Below, piece after piece: positions 1 through 5,354 of a stretch of 9,517 nt of DNA. Source of the stretch: an uncultured Helicobacter sp. (GTDB taxonomy: Bacteria > Campylobacterota > Campylobacteria > Campylobacterales > Helicobacteraceae). The number at the start of each line of letters is the position of its first letter. Positions within the stretch are counted from its first letter, which is position 1. A program made the position numbers and the translations under genes. The DNA is taken from the NCBI GenBank assembly GCA_947179285.1, contig CAMXAV010000017.1, positions 1 to 9,517 of the forward strand, given 5' to 3'. The notes beneath the pieces were generated by a model that saw only the letters and a program-made list of their open reading frames with translations, made no database searches and was not told the origin of the DNA.

Positions 1-35
1 CGTCTATGTTATGCCTTGCGGCTCGAACATAGACG
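1..35. repeat. Perfect 10-bp inverted repeat (hairpin)
   Basis: CGTCTATGTT at 1-10 is the exact reverse complement of AACATAGACG at 26-35, with a 15-base spacer. The element begins at the window edge, so the stem may be longer than seen. No T tract follows on either readable side, so it is not an obvious terminator. It fits the repeat cluster that follows, but its family is unknown to me. Confidence 0.6.
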
Positions 36-91
36 TTGCGCGCTGTGGCTGGGAGATTAGAATCATGAGCAATAGCAAATCAAAAAATTGC

Positions 92-153
92 GGAATCCAA
101 AGCGCGGCTGTGCTAGCTATGCTAGCTTGCGCGCGCTTTTTATTGGAGATTCC
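92..153. repeat. Long imperfect palindrome with internal GCTAGC pair
   Basis: The outer arms GGAATC (92-97) and GATTCC (148-153) pair. AAAGCGCG (99-106) pairs exactly with CGCGCTTT (132-139). The centre GCTAGC-TAT-GCTAGC (112-126) forms a 6-bp stem with a 3-base loop. Small mismatched regions separate these stems, giving one hairpin of about 62 bases. Read on the plus strand, the inner stem ends in TTTTT (137-141), so it might act as a plus-direction terminator. It may equally be a mobile or REP-like element. Confidence 0.55.
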
Positions 154-158
154 TTATT

Positions 159-191
159 CCCCCTCCCTTGCGGAGGGGGCTAGGGGGTGGG
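159..191. repeat. GC-rich hairpin with G-run tail
   Basis: CCCCCTCC (159-166) pairs perfectly with GGAGGGGG (172-179) around the 5-base loop CTTGC. It is followed by two further G runs, at 183-187 and 189-191. The plus strand could alternatively fold a G-quadruplex using the runs at 172-173/175-179, 183-187 and 189-191. The pattern matches, from memory, an intergenic repeat seen in many unrelated bacterial genomes; I cannot confirm this without a search. Confidence 0.5.
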
Positions 192-291
192 TCATTGCGA
201 GCGAGTGTAACGAGCGTGGCAATCAACAGGCAAAGAATCCCAAGCGGGCGTTCAAAGACGTTTGATTGCTTCGGCTTCGCCTCGCAATGAC
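191..291. repeat. Palindromic repeat with 11-bp perfect inverted ends
   Basis: GTCATTGCGAG (191-201) is the exact reverse complement of CTCGCAATGAC (281-291). A second pair, GCAATC (219-224) and GATTGC (264-269), nests inside. Each arm is itself bounded by ATTGC and GCAAT, so the element is two inverted copies of a roughly 30-base imperfect palindrome around a 39-base core (225-263). The arm sequence resembles the widespread CATTGCGAGCGAAGCG-type intergenic repeat known to me from several bacterial groups, which is recall rather than a search. No transposase is nearby, so any movement would need help in trans. Confidence 0.65.
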
Positions 292-324
292 AGATAGTGG
301 GGTTTTTCATAGGATTCCAATCGC

Positions 325-350
325 CATGTTGAGCGTTAGCGAAACATCTC
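325..350. repeat. Short CATGTT...AACATCTC repeat element
   Basis: ATGTT (326-330) and AACAT (343-347) form a short stem around a 12-base loop. The sequence is of the form CATGTTGAGCG...GAAACATCTC, which I recall as another common dispersed intergenic repeat in bacteria. It abuts the REP-like pair to its right. The stem is weak; the call rests mainly on the sequence pattern and its place in the cluster. Confidence 0.35.
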
Positions 351-417
351 GGAGGTGCGGTTTCAACCGCACATATTATGATTTTATGTGTGTGATTAAA
401 GTCGCACCTCCGAAGAT
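346..417. repeat. Inverted pair of REP-like units (BIME-like)
   Basis: CGGAGGTGCG (350-359) and CGCACCTCCG (403-412) are exact reverse complements, extended by ATCT (346-349) with AGAT allowing one bulged base. The left unit also folds alone: GTGCGGTT (355-362) with AACCGCAC (365-372). Reading the right unit on the minus strand gives GGAGGTGCGACTTTAATCAC, which aligns with GGAGGTGCGGTTTCAACCGC of the left unit. The two are therefore diverged copies of one head-plus-hairpin unit placed head to head around an AT-rich spacer. This is the architecture of bacterial interspersed mosaic elements. Confidence 0.6.
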
Positions 418-429
418 TCGAGGTTTTTT
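406..429 (+). terminator. Possible plus-strand factor-independent terminator
   Basis: ACCT (406-409) pairs with AGGT (421-424). Beyond a bulged C410, CGA (411-413) pairs with TCG (418-420) around the loop AGAT. A T6 run follows at 424-429. It would stop transcription entering from the left, towards the minus-strand operon. It shares bases 406-413 with the right arm of the REP-like pair, so the two folds are mutually exclusive. The stem is only moderately stable. Confidence 0.35.
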
Positions 430-498
430 ACAAAATAGAATTTTTTACCTATTGATTACCATATTCATTGCATTTATGCACAGCAAAAAGAATCTGCC

Positions 499-1569
499 CT
501 ATCCCTCATACCTATTTAGCCGCAAAGCAACGACAAAGCCGAGCAAGAACCACAAAAGCATGGGCAGCACAAATGCCCATTCGGGGTGGATAAATCCGCT
601 CATAGCAAAGCGCGAGAGCGCGAAAAAGACGCCCCAAGCCATGAGCGACATGAGGATTGACGCGAACACGAACCAGCTCAACTCGCCATAGCGCACCGTG
701 AGCGGCATAAAGCGCAATAAAATCACGAGCATTGGGAAGCAAAAGAATGGGAAAAAGACGAGAGAATAGAGAATCCCACGAATTTTGGTCGAATCGATGT
801 TTTGATTTTGGAGAAACAATAGCGAAGAAAGCGCGTCTAGGATAGACACAGAATCGCTTTTTTCATAGATGATGTCCAAAATCTTGGGCTTGAAACCCTT
901 GAGAATCTCGAGGCGCGGAAGCTTAGTTTGCGTGTATGCAATGTCGCCAAGTTTTGCGCCCTCGTTGAAATCAAAAAGAATGACTTCGAGCAATTGCCAT
1001 TCGTTATTAACAAAAATCGCATTTGTTGCCTGAACGAGTCGTGTCAACGTGTTATTGTTGAGCGTGTAAATGCGGATTCCTTCGGCGCGCTTGGCGAAGG
1101 GATAGACTTTATCAAAATAGATATAATTATTTTGGTGTTTAACGAGAATCTCTTGCTTGCTTCTATTTGTGAAATTTTTATTAATAATGCGGTCGACTTC
1201 CTCTTTGCTATACGCAAAGGGCGTGGCGTTGAGCGCAACAAATGCCGAGAGCAACAACGCGGCGCAAACGAAGATGGGCAAGCCGATTTGCCGCTTGGAA
1301 TGCCCAAGCGAGAGCAGGGCGGCAAACTCGTTGTTGCGCAAGAGCACAGAGAGAACCATGACTTCGGACAGCAGGATTGAGATGGGCAAGATGAAGCCAA
1401 GCGCATAGGCGAAATCATAAAGAATAAACAAAATGAGCAGGTTCGCCGAATCGGGCAGCTCGGAGGCGAGCTTGAGCACATCGATTCCAACAAAAAACAG
1501 CCCCAAGCCAGCCGTGATGACGCAAAAATATTTGAGATAATAGAGTGCGACAAACCAGAATGCTTTCAT
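499..1569 (-). CDS. LptF/LptG-family permease (LPS export)
   Basis: Predicted inner-membrane subunit of the LPS transporter, where LptF and LptG with the LptB ATPase extract lipopolysaccharide and pass it to the periplasmic bridge. The 356 residues show the YjgP/YjgQ layout: three N-terminal membrane segments (about 6-28, 43-65, 96-117), a periplasmic region of about 145 residues (118-262) matching the usual beta-jellyroll, then three C-terminal segments (about 264-285, 297-319, 332-350). NNEFAALLSLGHSKRQI at 79-95 is the cytoplasmic loop typical of the family, expected to contact LptB. Its ATG overlaps the pth stop as ATGA, which implies translational coupling; no clear ribosome site precedes it. 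Whether it is LptF or LptG cannot be decided from sequence alone. It is the last gene before the repeat-rich region. Confidence 0.9.
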   Translation of the reverse strand: MKAFWFVALYYLKYFCVITAGLGLFFVGIDVLKLASELPDSANLLILFILYDFAYALGFILPISILLSEVMVLSVLLRNNEFAALLSLGHSKRQIGLPIFVCAALLLSAFVALNATPFAYSKEEVDRIINKNFTNRSKQEILVKHQNNYIYFDKVYPFAKRAEGIRIYTLNNNTLTRLVQATNAIFVNNEWQLLEVILFDFNEGAKLGDIAYTQTKLPRLEILKGFKPKILDIIYEKSDSVSILDALSSLLFLQNQNIDSTKIRGILYSLVFFPFFCFPMLVILLRFMPLTVRYGELSWFVFASILMSLMAWGVFFALSRFAMSGFIHPEWAFVLPMLLWFLLGFVVALRLNRYEG

Positions 1570-2132
1570 TTTGTGCTCAAGCTATAAAGTGAGGCGACTT
1601 TTTCCCATGATTGCCCGCAAACGAGGGCTTGGAGCGCGTTTGTTGCGTGCTGTAATGTTTGCGTGAGGGTTGGGATTTCTTCGCTCAAAAAGGGCGATAG
1701 CACGAAGCTTGCTGTGGGGAGAATCGCCGATTTGCCAATGCCGATGCGGATTCTGTGGTATGCGTTGCCAATCGCGCTATCGATGCTGCGCAAGCCGTTG
1801 TGCCCGCCGCTGCCGCCGCCAAGCTTGAAACGCAACGCGCCAAGCGGCAAATCGACATCGTCATGCACGACCAAGACGAAATCGCATTTATAGAAATTGC
1901 GCACGGCGAGCACGGATTCGCCCGAGCAGTTCATAAAGGTTTGGGGTTTGAGCAAGAGCCAATCGTGGCATTTGAGCAGCTCGCCTTTGAAGGCGGCAGA
2001 TGTTTGAGGAATGCATGCATGACCGCTTGCGCATAGAGATTGCGCGAAGCAGTCGATTGCGAGAAAGCCCGCGTTGTGTCGGGTGTTGTGGTATTGATTG
2101 CCCGGATTCCCTAAGCCGACAACAAGAAACAT
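1566..2132 (-). CDS. pth: Peptidyl-tRNA hydrolase
   Basis: Cleaves the ester bond of peptidyl-tRNAs released early from ribosomes, recycling tRNA in the cytoplasm. The 188-residue protein has the normal length and all family signatures. GLGNPGNQYHNTRHNAGF covers residues 6-23 and contains the substrate-binding Asn9 and catalytic His19. KPQTFMNCSGES contains Asn68, HDDVDLPLG contains Asp91, and GGGSGGHNGLRS contains Asn112. These correspond to the known E. coli residues N10, H20, N68, D93 and N114. The ATG directly abuts the rplY stop (TAG then ATG, no gap) and has no Shine-Dalgarno, so it is probably translated by coupling. rplY-pth pairing is common in bacteria. Seven Cys residues (28, 34, 40, 55, 69, 83, 172) is somewhat many for this family. 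Confidence 0.96.
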   Translation of the reverse strand: MFLVVGLGNPGNQYHNTRHNAGFLAIDCFAQSLCASGHACIPQTSAAFKGELLKCHDWLLLKPQTFMNCSGESVLAVRNFYKCDFVLVVHDDVDLPLGALRFKLGGGSGGHNGLRSIDSAIGNAYHRIRIGIGKSAILPTASFVLSPFLSEEIPTLTQTLQHATNALQALVCGQSWEKVASLYSLSTK

Positions 2133-2669
2133 CTAGCGCGATTTGACAACGCCCACAACGGCAACATCTGCCCTATCGAGAATGCGCACGCCCTCGATGG
2201 GAGCGATGTCGCGCACAAGCAGCGAATCGCCCACGCCCAAAGGGGCGATGTTGAGCGCAAAATGTGCAGGAAGCTTTTCGGGGGTGCATTTGACGCGAAT
2301 GCGCTTTTTAGAAATCACAAGCGCGCCCTTGTCTTTGAGCCCTTTTGGCGTGCCGCTAAACTCCATTGGGACAAAATAGCGAGCCGCGATTCCGCTTTGG
2401 GCAAGCATCAAATCGACATGCAAAATGGCGCTTGTAACGGGGTCGCGTTGGTATTCTTGCACCACAACGCGCATTTCTTTGCCCCCAACCTTGACGGGGA
2501 AAATGACATGAACTTTTGCCTTGAGCGAGCGGATAAAATCATTGACTTTAAACGCGCAATGAATGTTGGGCTGCCCCTTGCCATAGATGTTCGCAATTAG
2601 ATAACCATCCTTCCTAAGCGCTTTTGCCGCTGCCTTAGAAACACTCTCTCTAATGATGCCTTCTAACAT
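2133..2669 (-). CDS. rplY: 50S ribosomal protein L25, CTC form
   Basis: Binds 5S rRNA on the large subunit; the two-domain CTC/TL5 form adds a C-terminal beta domain. The 178-residue product has the L25 domain at roughly 1-90 and the C-terminal domain after that. It closely matches my recollection of the Helicobacter protein (MLEG...RES, KDGYLIAN.YGKG, VVVQEYQRDPVTSAILHVDL, KRIRV.C.PE.LP). The frame stays open upstream to a GTG at 2708, but I choose the ATG at 2669. That start has AAGGA six bases before it, it matches the family N terminus, and the upstream GTG sits inside the predicted -10 element. It heads a likely transcript with pth and the permease. A separate promoter makes sense for a ribosomal protein placed behind a large envelope gene. 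Confidence 0.95.
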   Translation of the reverse strand: MLEGIIRESVSKAAAKALRKDGYLIANIYGKGQPNIHCAFKVNDFIRSLKAKVHVIFPVKVGGKEMRVVVQEYQRDPVTSAILHVDLMLAQSGIAARYFVPMEFSGTPKGLKDKGALVISKKRIRVKCTPEKLPAHFALNIAPLGVGDSLLVRDIAPIEGVRILDRADVAVVGVVKSR

Positions 2670-2675
2670 TTCTCG

Positions 2676-2680
2676 TCCTT
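2676..2680 (-). promoter_or_regulatory. Ribosome binding site of rplY
   Basis: AAGGA on the minus strand ends six bases before the ATG at 2669. It decides the start in favour of this ATG over the in-frame GTG 39 bases upstream, which has no such site. Confidence 0.75.
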
Positions 2681-2698
2681 TTTCTAAAATAAGCACTG

Positions 2699-2707
2699 AT
2701 TCTAGCA
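2699..2707 (-). promoter_or_regulatory. Extended -10 promoter of rplY
   Basis: The minus strand reads TGCTAGAAT: a TG-N extension followed by a TATAAT-like hexamer (2704-2699). Counting the hexamer as -12 to -7 puts the start of transcription near 2692, giving a 23-base leader containing the AAGGA site. No -35 consensus is visible, which fits the housekeeping sigma factor promoters described in Helicobacter. The same nonamer occurs before the Cys-rich lipoprotein gene. Confidence 0.6.
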
Positions 2708-2727
2708 CATCATAGATTAATGGCAGG

Positions 2728-4794
2728 TTAAGGCTTTTGCAGAATGTTTTGCAAAAGGTTTTTGACGCCCTCGCTCTGCTCGGGGCTTAGCTTTTGCAAG
2801 CCTTTGTCGATGGCTTGTTCAATCTTTTCTCCTGCCTTTTCCTTTGCCTTGTCAATCGCCTGATTCACGACATCAACGCTGATTTTGGGGCTGTTGAGAT
2901 TGCCTGAAATGGTGATGTTTGTTGGCTTTTCTTTAATGCTAAGCGTCAAGATTCCATCGATTTTCTGCCCCGCCGTGTCGAGCGTGAGCCCCTTTGAGAC
3001 AATCGATGTGTTGTGCGAGGCGAAATTGATGTCGTTGCTTAGAATCTTGTCGTCAATGCGCGTCTTGAGGCTCGCTTCTTCGTAGGCTTCGCGCGTCAAA
3101 TCAACCTTGAGCAGCGGCAAGACAAGCTTGGTGAGATTCGATTCGGCGAGCCTGCCGTTGCTAAGCTTTGCGTCAAGAACGCCTTGTTTGCCGATGAGCT
3201 CGTATTCGAGCGCGCCATTGACTTCGGAAAGAAAGAAGGGCTGGTATGTGAGCATACGCAAGACCTCTTCGCTGCGCAATTTGCTAAGGTTCGCCTTGAA
3301 AATGTTGTTATTCAGCGTGGCGTTGATGTTGCCGCCGAGCGTGTCGCTGACAAACGTGGCGATTAAGCCCGCGCTATCGAGGCTCACATCGCCGTGGCTG
3401 TCGATTTTGCCTTGCATTGGCATGCCGCTTGCAAATTGGAGCTTGCTCAAGTCGGGCAAGCCGAGCTGATAGGGCGATTTGAGCGTGATGGCGGGCTGCA
3501 ACGTGAATTTCGCCTTGTCGATGATGAGGTTAGCGAGATTGCTTTTAAACGAGGAAAGCAGCTCGCCCGCGCCTCTGTGGAGCGTGCTTGCGGCGCTTAG
3601 GGTGTAGCTTGTTGTGGGCATGTCGAGGTCAAAGCTTTGCTTCATCGCGGCATTCATGAGCTTGCCATTGGGAATATCGAGCGCGACTTGCCCCGAGATT
3701 CCGTCATTAAAATCGCTCAGCTTCGCAGTGAGCGTGAGCAAGCCTTGCGTGTAGATGGGCTGATGAAGCATATACAAGAGCCGCTCGAGATTGAGCGACT
3801 GCAAATCGATGTCGACATTTGCGGGCGCAAACTCGACAAGGGTCGCGCGATAGGTCGTCTTGGATTGCGCAAGGTTGGTCTGCCCATCGACAAGCAGCGA
3901 CTTTTGGTCGCCCTTGATTGTGCCCGAGATTTGCAAATCGCCGCGAATGGGCATTTGCACAAGCGGCGTGAGCGGCGCGAGGTCGCTCAACGCTGCGGCA
4001 TATTTGGAATCTGTGGCAAGCGTGTTGATGTTGGTTGTGCCGTCTGTCGTGATGTTGCCAAGATTGGATTGAATCTTGAGGTCATGCGTTACATTCTCGC
4101 CGCTGAAATGCGCGAGCAGATTGGTTGTGAATTGCGTGGCAGGAATGCTTGCGCCAAAGTCTTTTTTGACAAGCGCGGCATCGACACTCCCAGACGCGAT
4201 TTTGACGCTCGCATCGCCGTTTAGCCCTTGTGTGGAATCTTGCCCCACTTTGGCATTTACATTCAATAAGCCTTTTGCATAGGGCGGCTTGGCGACAAGG
4301 GCGAGCAAGGATTGGATTTTGGCATTCTCGATTTGCAAATCTAAAGACGAGAAATCAAGGCTTTTGAGCGTGGCGAGGAAGATGGTTTTGGATTCTGCGA
4401 TGTTGCTTTCGCCCACGACTTCGATTGTGCCAAAGACATTGCCATGCGCGCGCACATCGGCGACAAACGCGCCTTCAAGCTCCATTCCAGCAACCTTAGA
4501 CGCATACGAGAGGTCTTTGACATTGAGGTTGAGATAGGAATCGAGCGAGAGCGAAAGCAGCGAGTATGTGCCATTGAGCGTGGCGGTAACGGATTCTTCG
4601 CCCTTTAAATCGAGCCCAAACGAGCTAAAGCCCAGCTCGAAACGTTCGATTGTGAGCGGAAGCGGCGAATAGGTGTTGAGCGTGCTTTGGAGATAGGGCT
4701 TAAGCAGCGCATTGCCCGGCGGTGTGAAGGGAATCGCGATGATGACAAGAAGCAGCAGCACGACACCGAGAATGATTTTCCAGATGGGTTTCAT
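2728..4794 (-). CDS. AsmA-like envelope protein with three repeat modules
   Basis: A 688-residue protein anchored by one N-terminal membrane segment (about 6-24), with the rest predicted periplasmic and rich in beta-strand-like alternation, as in AsmA/TamB-type proteins. The C terminus has the family ending: a GNLNSPKISVDVVN strand (631-644), then an amphipathic Lys/Glu-rich helix (about 644-686). Three homologous modules start near residues 134, 310 and 488. Matching points are SLLALVAKPPYAKG (162-175), RLLYMLHQPIYTQG (338-351) and VLRMLTYQPFFL (511-522), a period of about 172-176 residues. There are no Cys residues. The ATG has AGGA (4804-4801) six bases upstream, overlapping the end of the lipoprotein gene. 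Relatives act in phospholipid transport or outer-membrane homeostasis; the exact role here is inference. Family assignment is fairly sure, function is not. Confidence 0.72.
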   Translation of the reverse strand: MKPIWKIILGVVLLLLVIIAIPFTPPGNALLKPYLQSTLNTYSPLPLTIERFELGFSSFGLDLKGEESVTATLNGTYSLLSLSLDSYLNLNVKDLSYASKVAGMELEGAFVADVRAHGNVFGTIEVVGESNIAESKTIFLATLKSLDFSSLDLQIENAKIQSLLALVAKPPYAKGLLNVNAKVGQDSTQGLNGDASVKIASGSVDAALVKKDFGASIPATQFTTNLLAHFSGENVTHDLKIQSNLGNITTDGTTNINTLATDSKYAAALSDLAPLTPLVQMPIRGDLQISGTIKGDQKSLLVDGQTNLAQSKTTYRATLVEFAPANVDIDLQSLNLERLLYMLHQPIYTQGLLTLTAKLSDFNDGISGQVALDIPNGKLMNAAMKQSFDLDMPTTSYTLSAASTLHRGAGELLSSFKSNLANLIIDKAKFTLQPAITLKSPYQLGLPDLSKLQFASGMPMQGKIDSHGDVSLDSAGLIATFVSDTLGGNINATLNNNIFKANLSKLRSEEVLRMLTYQPFFLSEVNGALEYELIGKQGVLDAKLSNGRLAESNLTKLVLPLLKVDLTREAYEEASLKTRIDDKILSNDINFASHNTSIVSKGLTLDTAGQKIDGILTLSIKEKPTNITISGNLNSPKISVDVVNQAIDKAKEKAGEKIEQAIDKGLQKLSPEQSEGVKNLLQNILQKP

Positions 4795-4803
4795 AGCAAA
4801 TCC

Positions 4804-5103
4804 TTATTGCGAGCGCATTTGTTGGCAATTTCTCTTGCATGATTCTGCCGAGCTCGTGCCTTTGCCAAATTGTTCGTTGCATTTTTGCATACAGCCTCTG
4901 ATGCGGAGCGAGTTGCACATGCCGCGCGCCTGCTCGCATTTGTTGACGCAATCGCGCCCGCTGCCGCACTCGGACATGCAAGCGTTGAAGGCAGCGCCAC
5001 AATCGTTGAGATTCGTTACAAACCCTGTTTTTTTCTGTGATTTGTCCTCGCAACCTATTGCCAAAAAGCCCGCACAAAGGGCAAGAATCAAGAATTTTTT
5101 CAT
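4804..5103 (-). CDS. Small Cys-rich lipoprotein, unknown function
   Basis: A 99-residue protein with a lipoprotein signal peptide: basic MKK, hydrophobic core 4-16, and lipobox LAIGC with Cys18 as the predicted lipidated residue. The mature part is about 80 residues with ten further Cys at 35, 42, 46, 52, 56, 63, 71, 75, 89 and 93. Eight of them form four CX3C pairs (42/46, 52/56, 71/75, 89/93), the spacing expected for helices crosslinked face to face. I do not recognise the family. In the periplasm these would probably be disulfides, so it may depend on a Dsb system. It sits 9 bases before the AsmA-like gene and probably shares its transcript. No Shine-Dalgarno precedes the ATG, and the predicted transcription start falls on the ATG itself. 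Confidence 0.8.
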   Translation of the reverse strand: MKKFLILALCAGFLAIGCEDKSQKKTGFVTNLNDCGAAFNACMSECGSGRDCVNKCEQARGMCNSLRIRGCMQKCNEQFGKGTSSAESCKRNCQQMRSQ

Positions 5104-5109
5104 AAACAG

Positions 5110-5118
5110 ATTCTAGCA
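5110..5118 (-). promoter_or_regulatory. Extended -10 promoter of the lipoprotein/AsmA-like pair
   Basis: TGCTAGAAT on the minus strand, identical to the rplY element. With the hexamer at 5115-5110 as -12 to -7, transcription would begin at 5103, the A of the lipoprotein ATG, giving a leaderless mRNA. The 50-base gap (5104-5153) is one of the larger gaps in the operon, which supports a promoter here. No -35 box is seen. Confidence 0.5.
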
Positions 5119-5153
5119 TGCCTTAGTTTAATGTGTGATAAACGCCCGATGGC

Positions 5154-5351
5154 TCAAGGCGAGAACAGAGCCAAGACGACAAACACGGCGGCGATGATGA
5201 AGATTCCAACGCCGATGATGGGCAGCAAGGCTGTAAAGAGGGCGAGCAAAGATGTGAGAATCGTAAACGCAACCACAAGTACAATCGCGATGATGGCGAG
5301 CAAGAACAATGTGAGGAGGAGATTGCCGATAAATTGAAGAACGGATTGCAT
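5154..5351 (-). CDS. 65-residue hydrophobic membrane protein
   Basis: Almost the whole protein is hydrophobic, with two predicted membrane segments (about 9-38 and 43-62) joined by a short ALLPIIG turn, and a final FSP. Charged residues are absent. It matches no family I can name. Its ATG lies three bases after the stop of the coiled-coil membrane protein gene, with no clear ribosome site, so translation is probably coupled and the two products may work together at the inner membrane. The codon structure and tight packing make it a credible gene despite its size. It could be a small partner subunit; that is inference. Confidence 0.65.
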   Translation of the reverse strand: MQSVLQFIGNLLLTLFLLAIIAIVLVVAFTILTSLLALFTALLPIIGVGIFIIAAVFVVLALFSP

Positions 5352-5354
5352 GGC

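Larger units (their letters stand above)
1..498. other. Noncoding region packed with palindromic repeats
   Basis: This stretch lies downstream of the permease gene and continues past the left edge. No reading frame in it resembles a protein family; frames that stay open run straight through inverted repeats. From 1 to about 429 it is almost entirely short palindromic elements, listed separately. From 430 to 498 it is AT-rich, with a second T6 tract at 441-446 (a direct repeat of TTTTTTAC with 424-431) and a weak palindrome at 469-480. I see no strong factor-independent terminator for the minus-strand operon: the hairpins read on the minus strand are not followed by a long U tract. Confidence 0.75.

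Noticed and set aside
11..265. An 84-codon open frame on the plus strand in the repeat region
   Set aside because: It runs through three palindromic elements, has no good ribosome site and resembles no family. Frames like this are a by-product of repeats.
1..429. Possible CRISPR array
   Set aside because: The repeats differ from one another and are palindromes with no regular spacer length; no cas-like gene is present.
266..691. A 141-codon plus-strand frame running into the permease gene
   Set aside because: It crosses the repeat pair and then lies antisense to the conserved C terminus of the permease; the product looks random.
2670..2708. N-terminal extension of rplY to the GTG at 2708
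   Set aside because: The 13 extra residues do not match the L25 N terminus, there is no ribosome site, and the segment coincides with a predicted promoter and leader.
3637..4224. A 195-codon plus-strand open frame
   Set aside because: It is antisense to the AsmA-like gene, whose repeat modules and family C terminus show which strand codes. Its product is Arg/Cys-rich and unlike a family.
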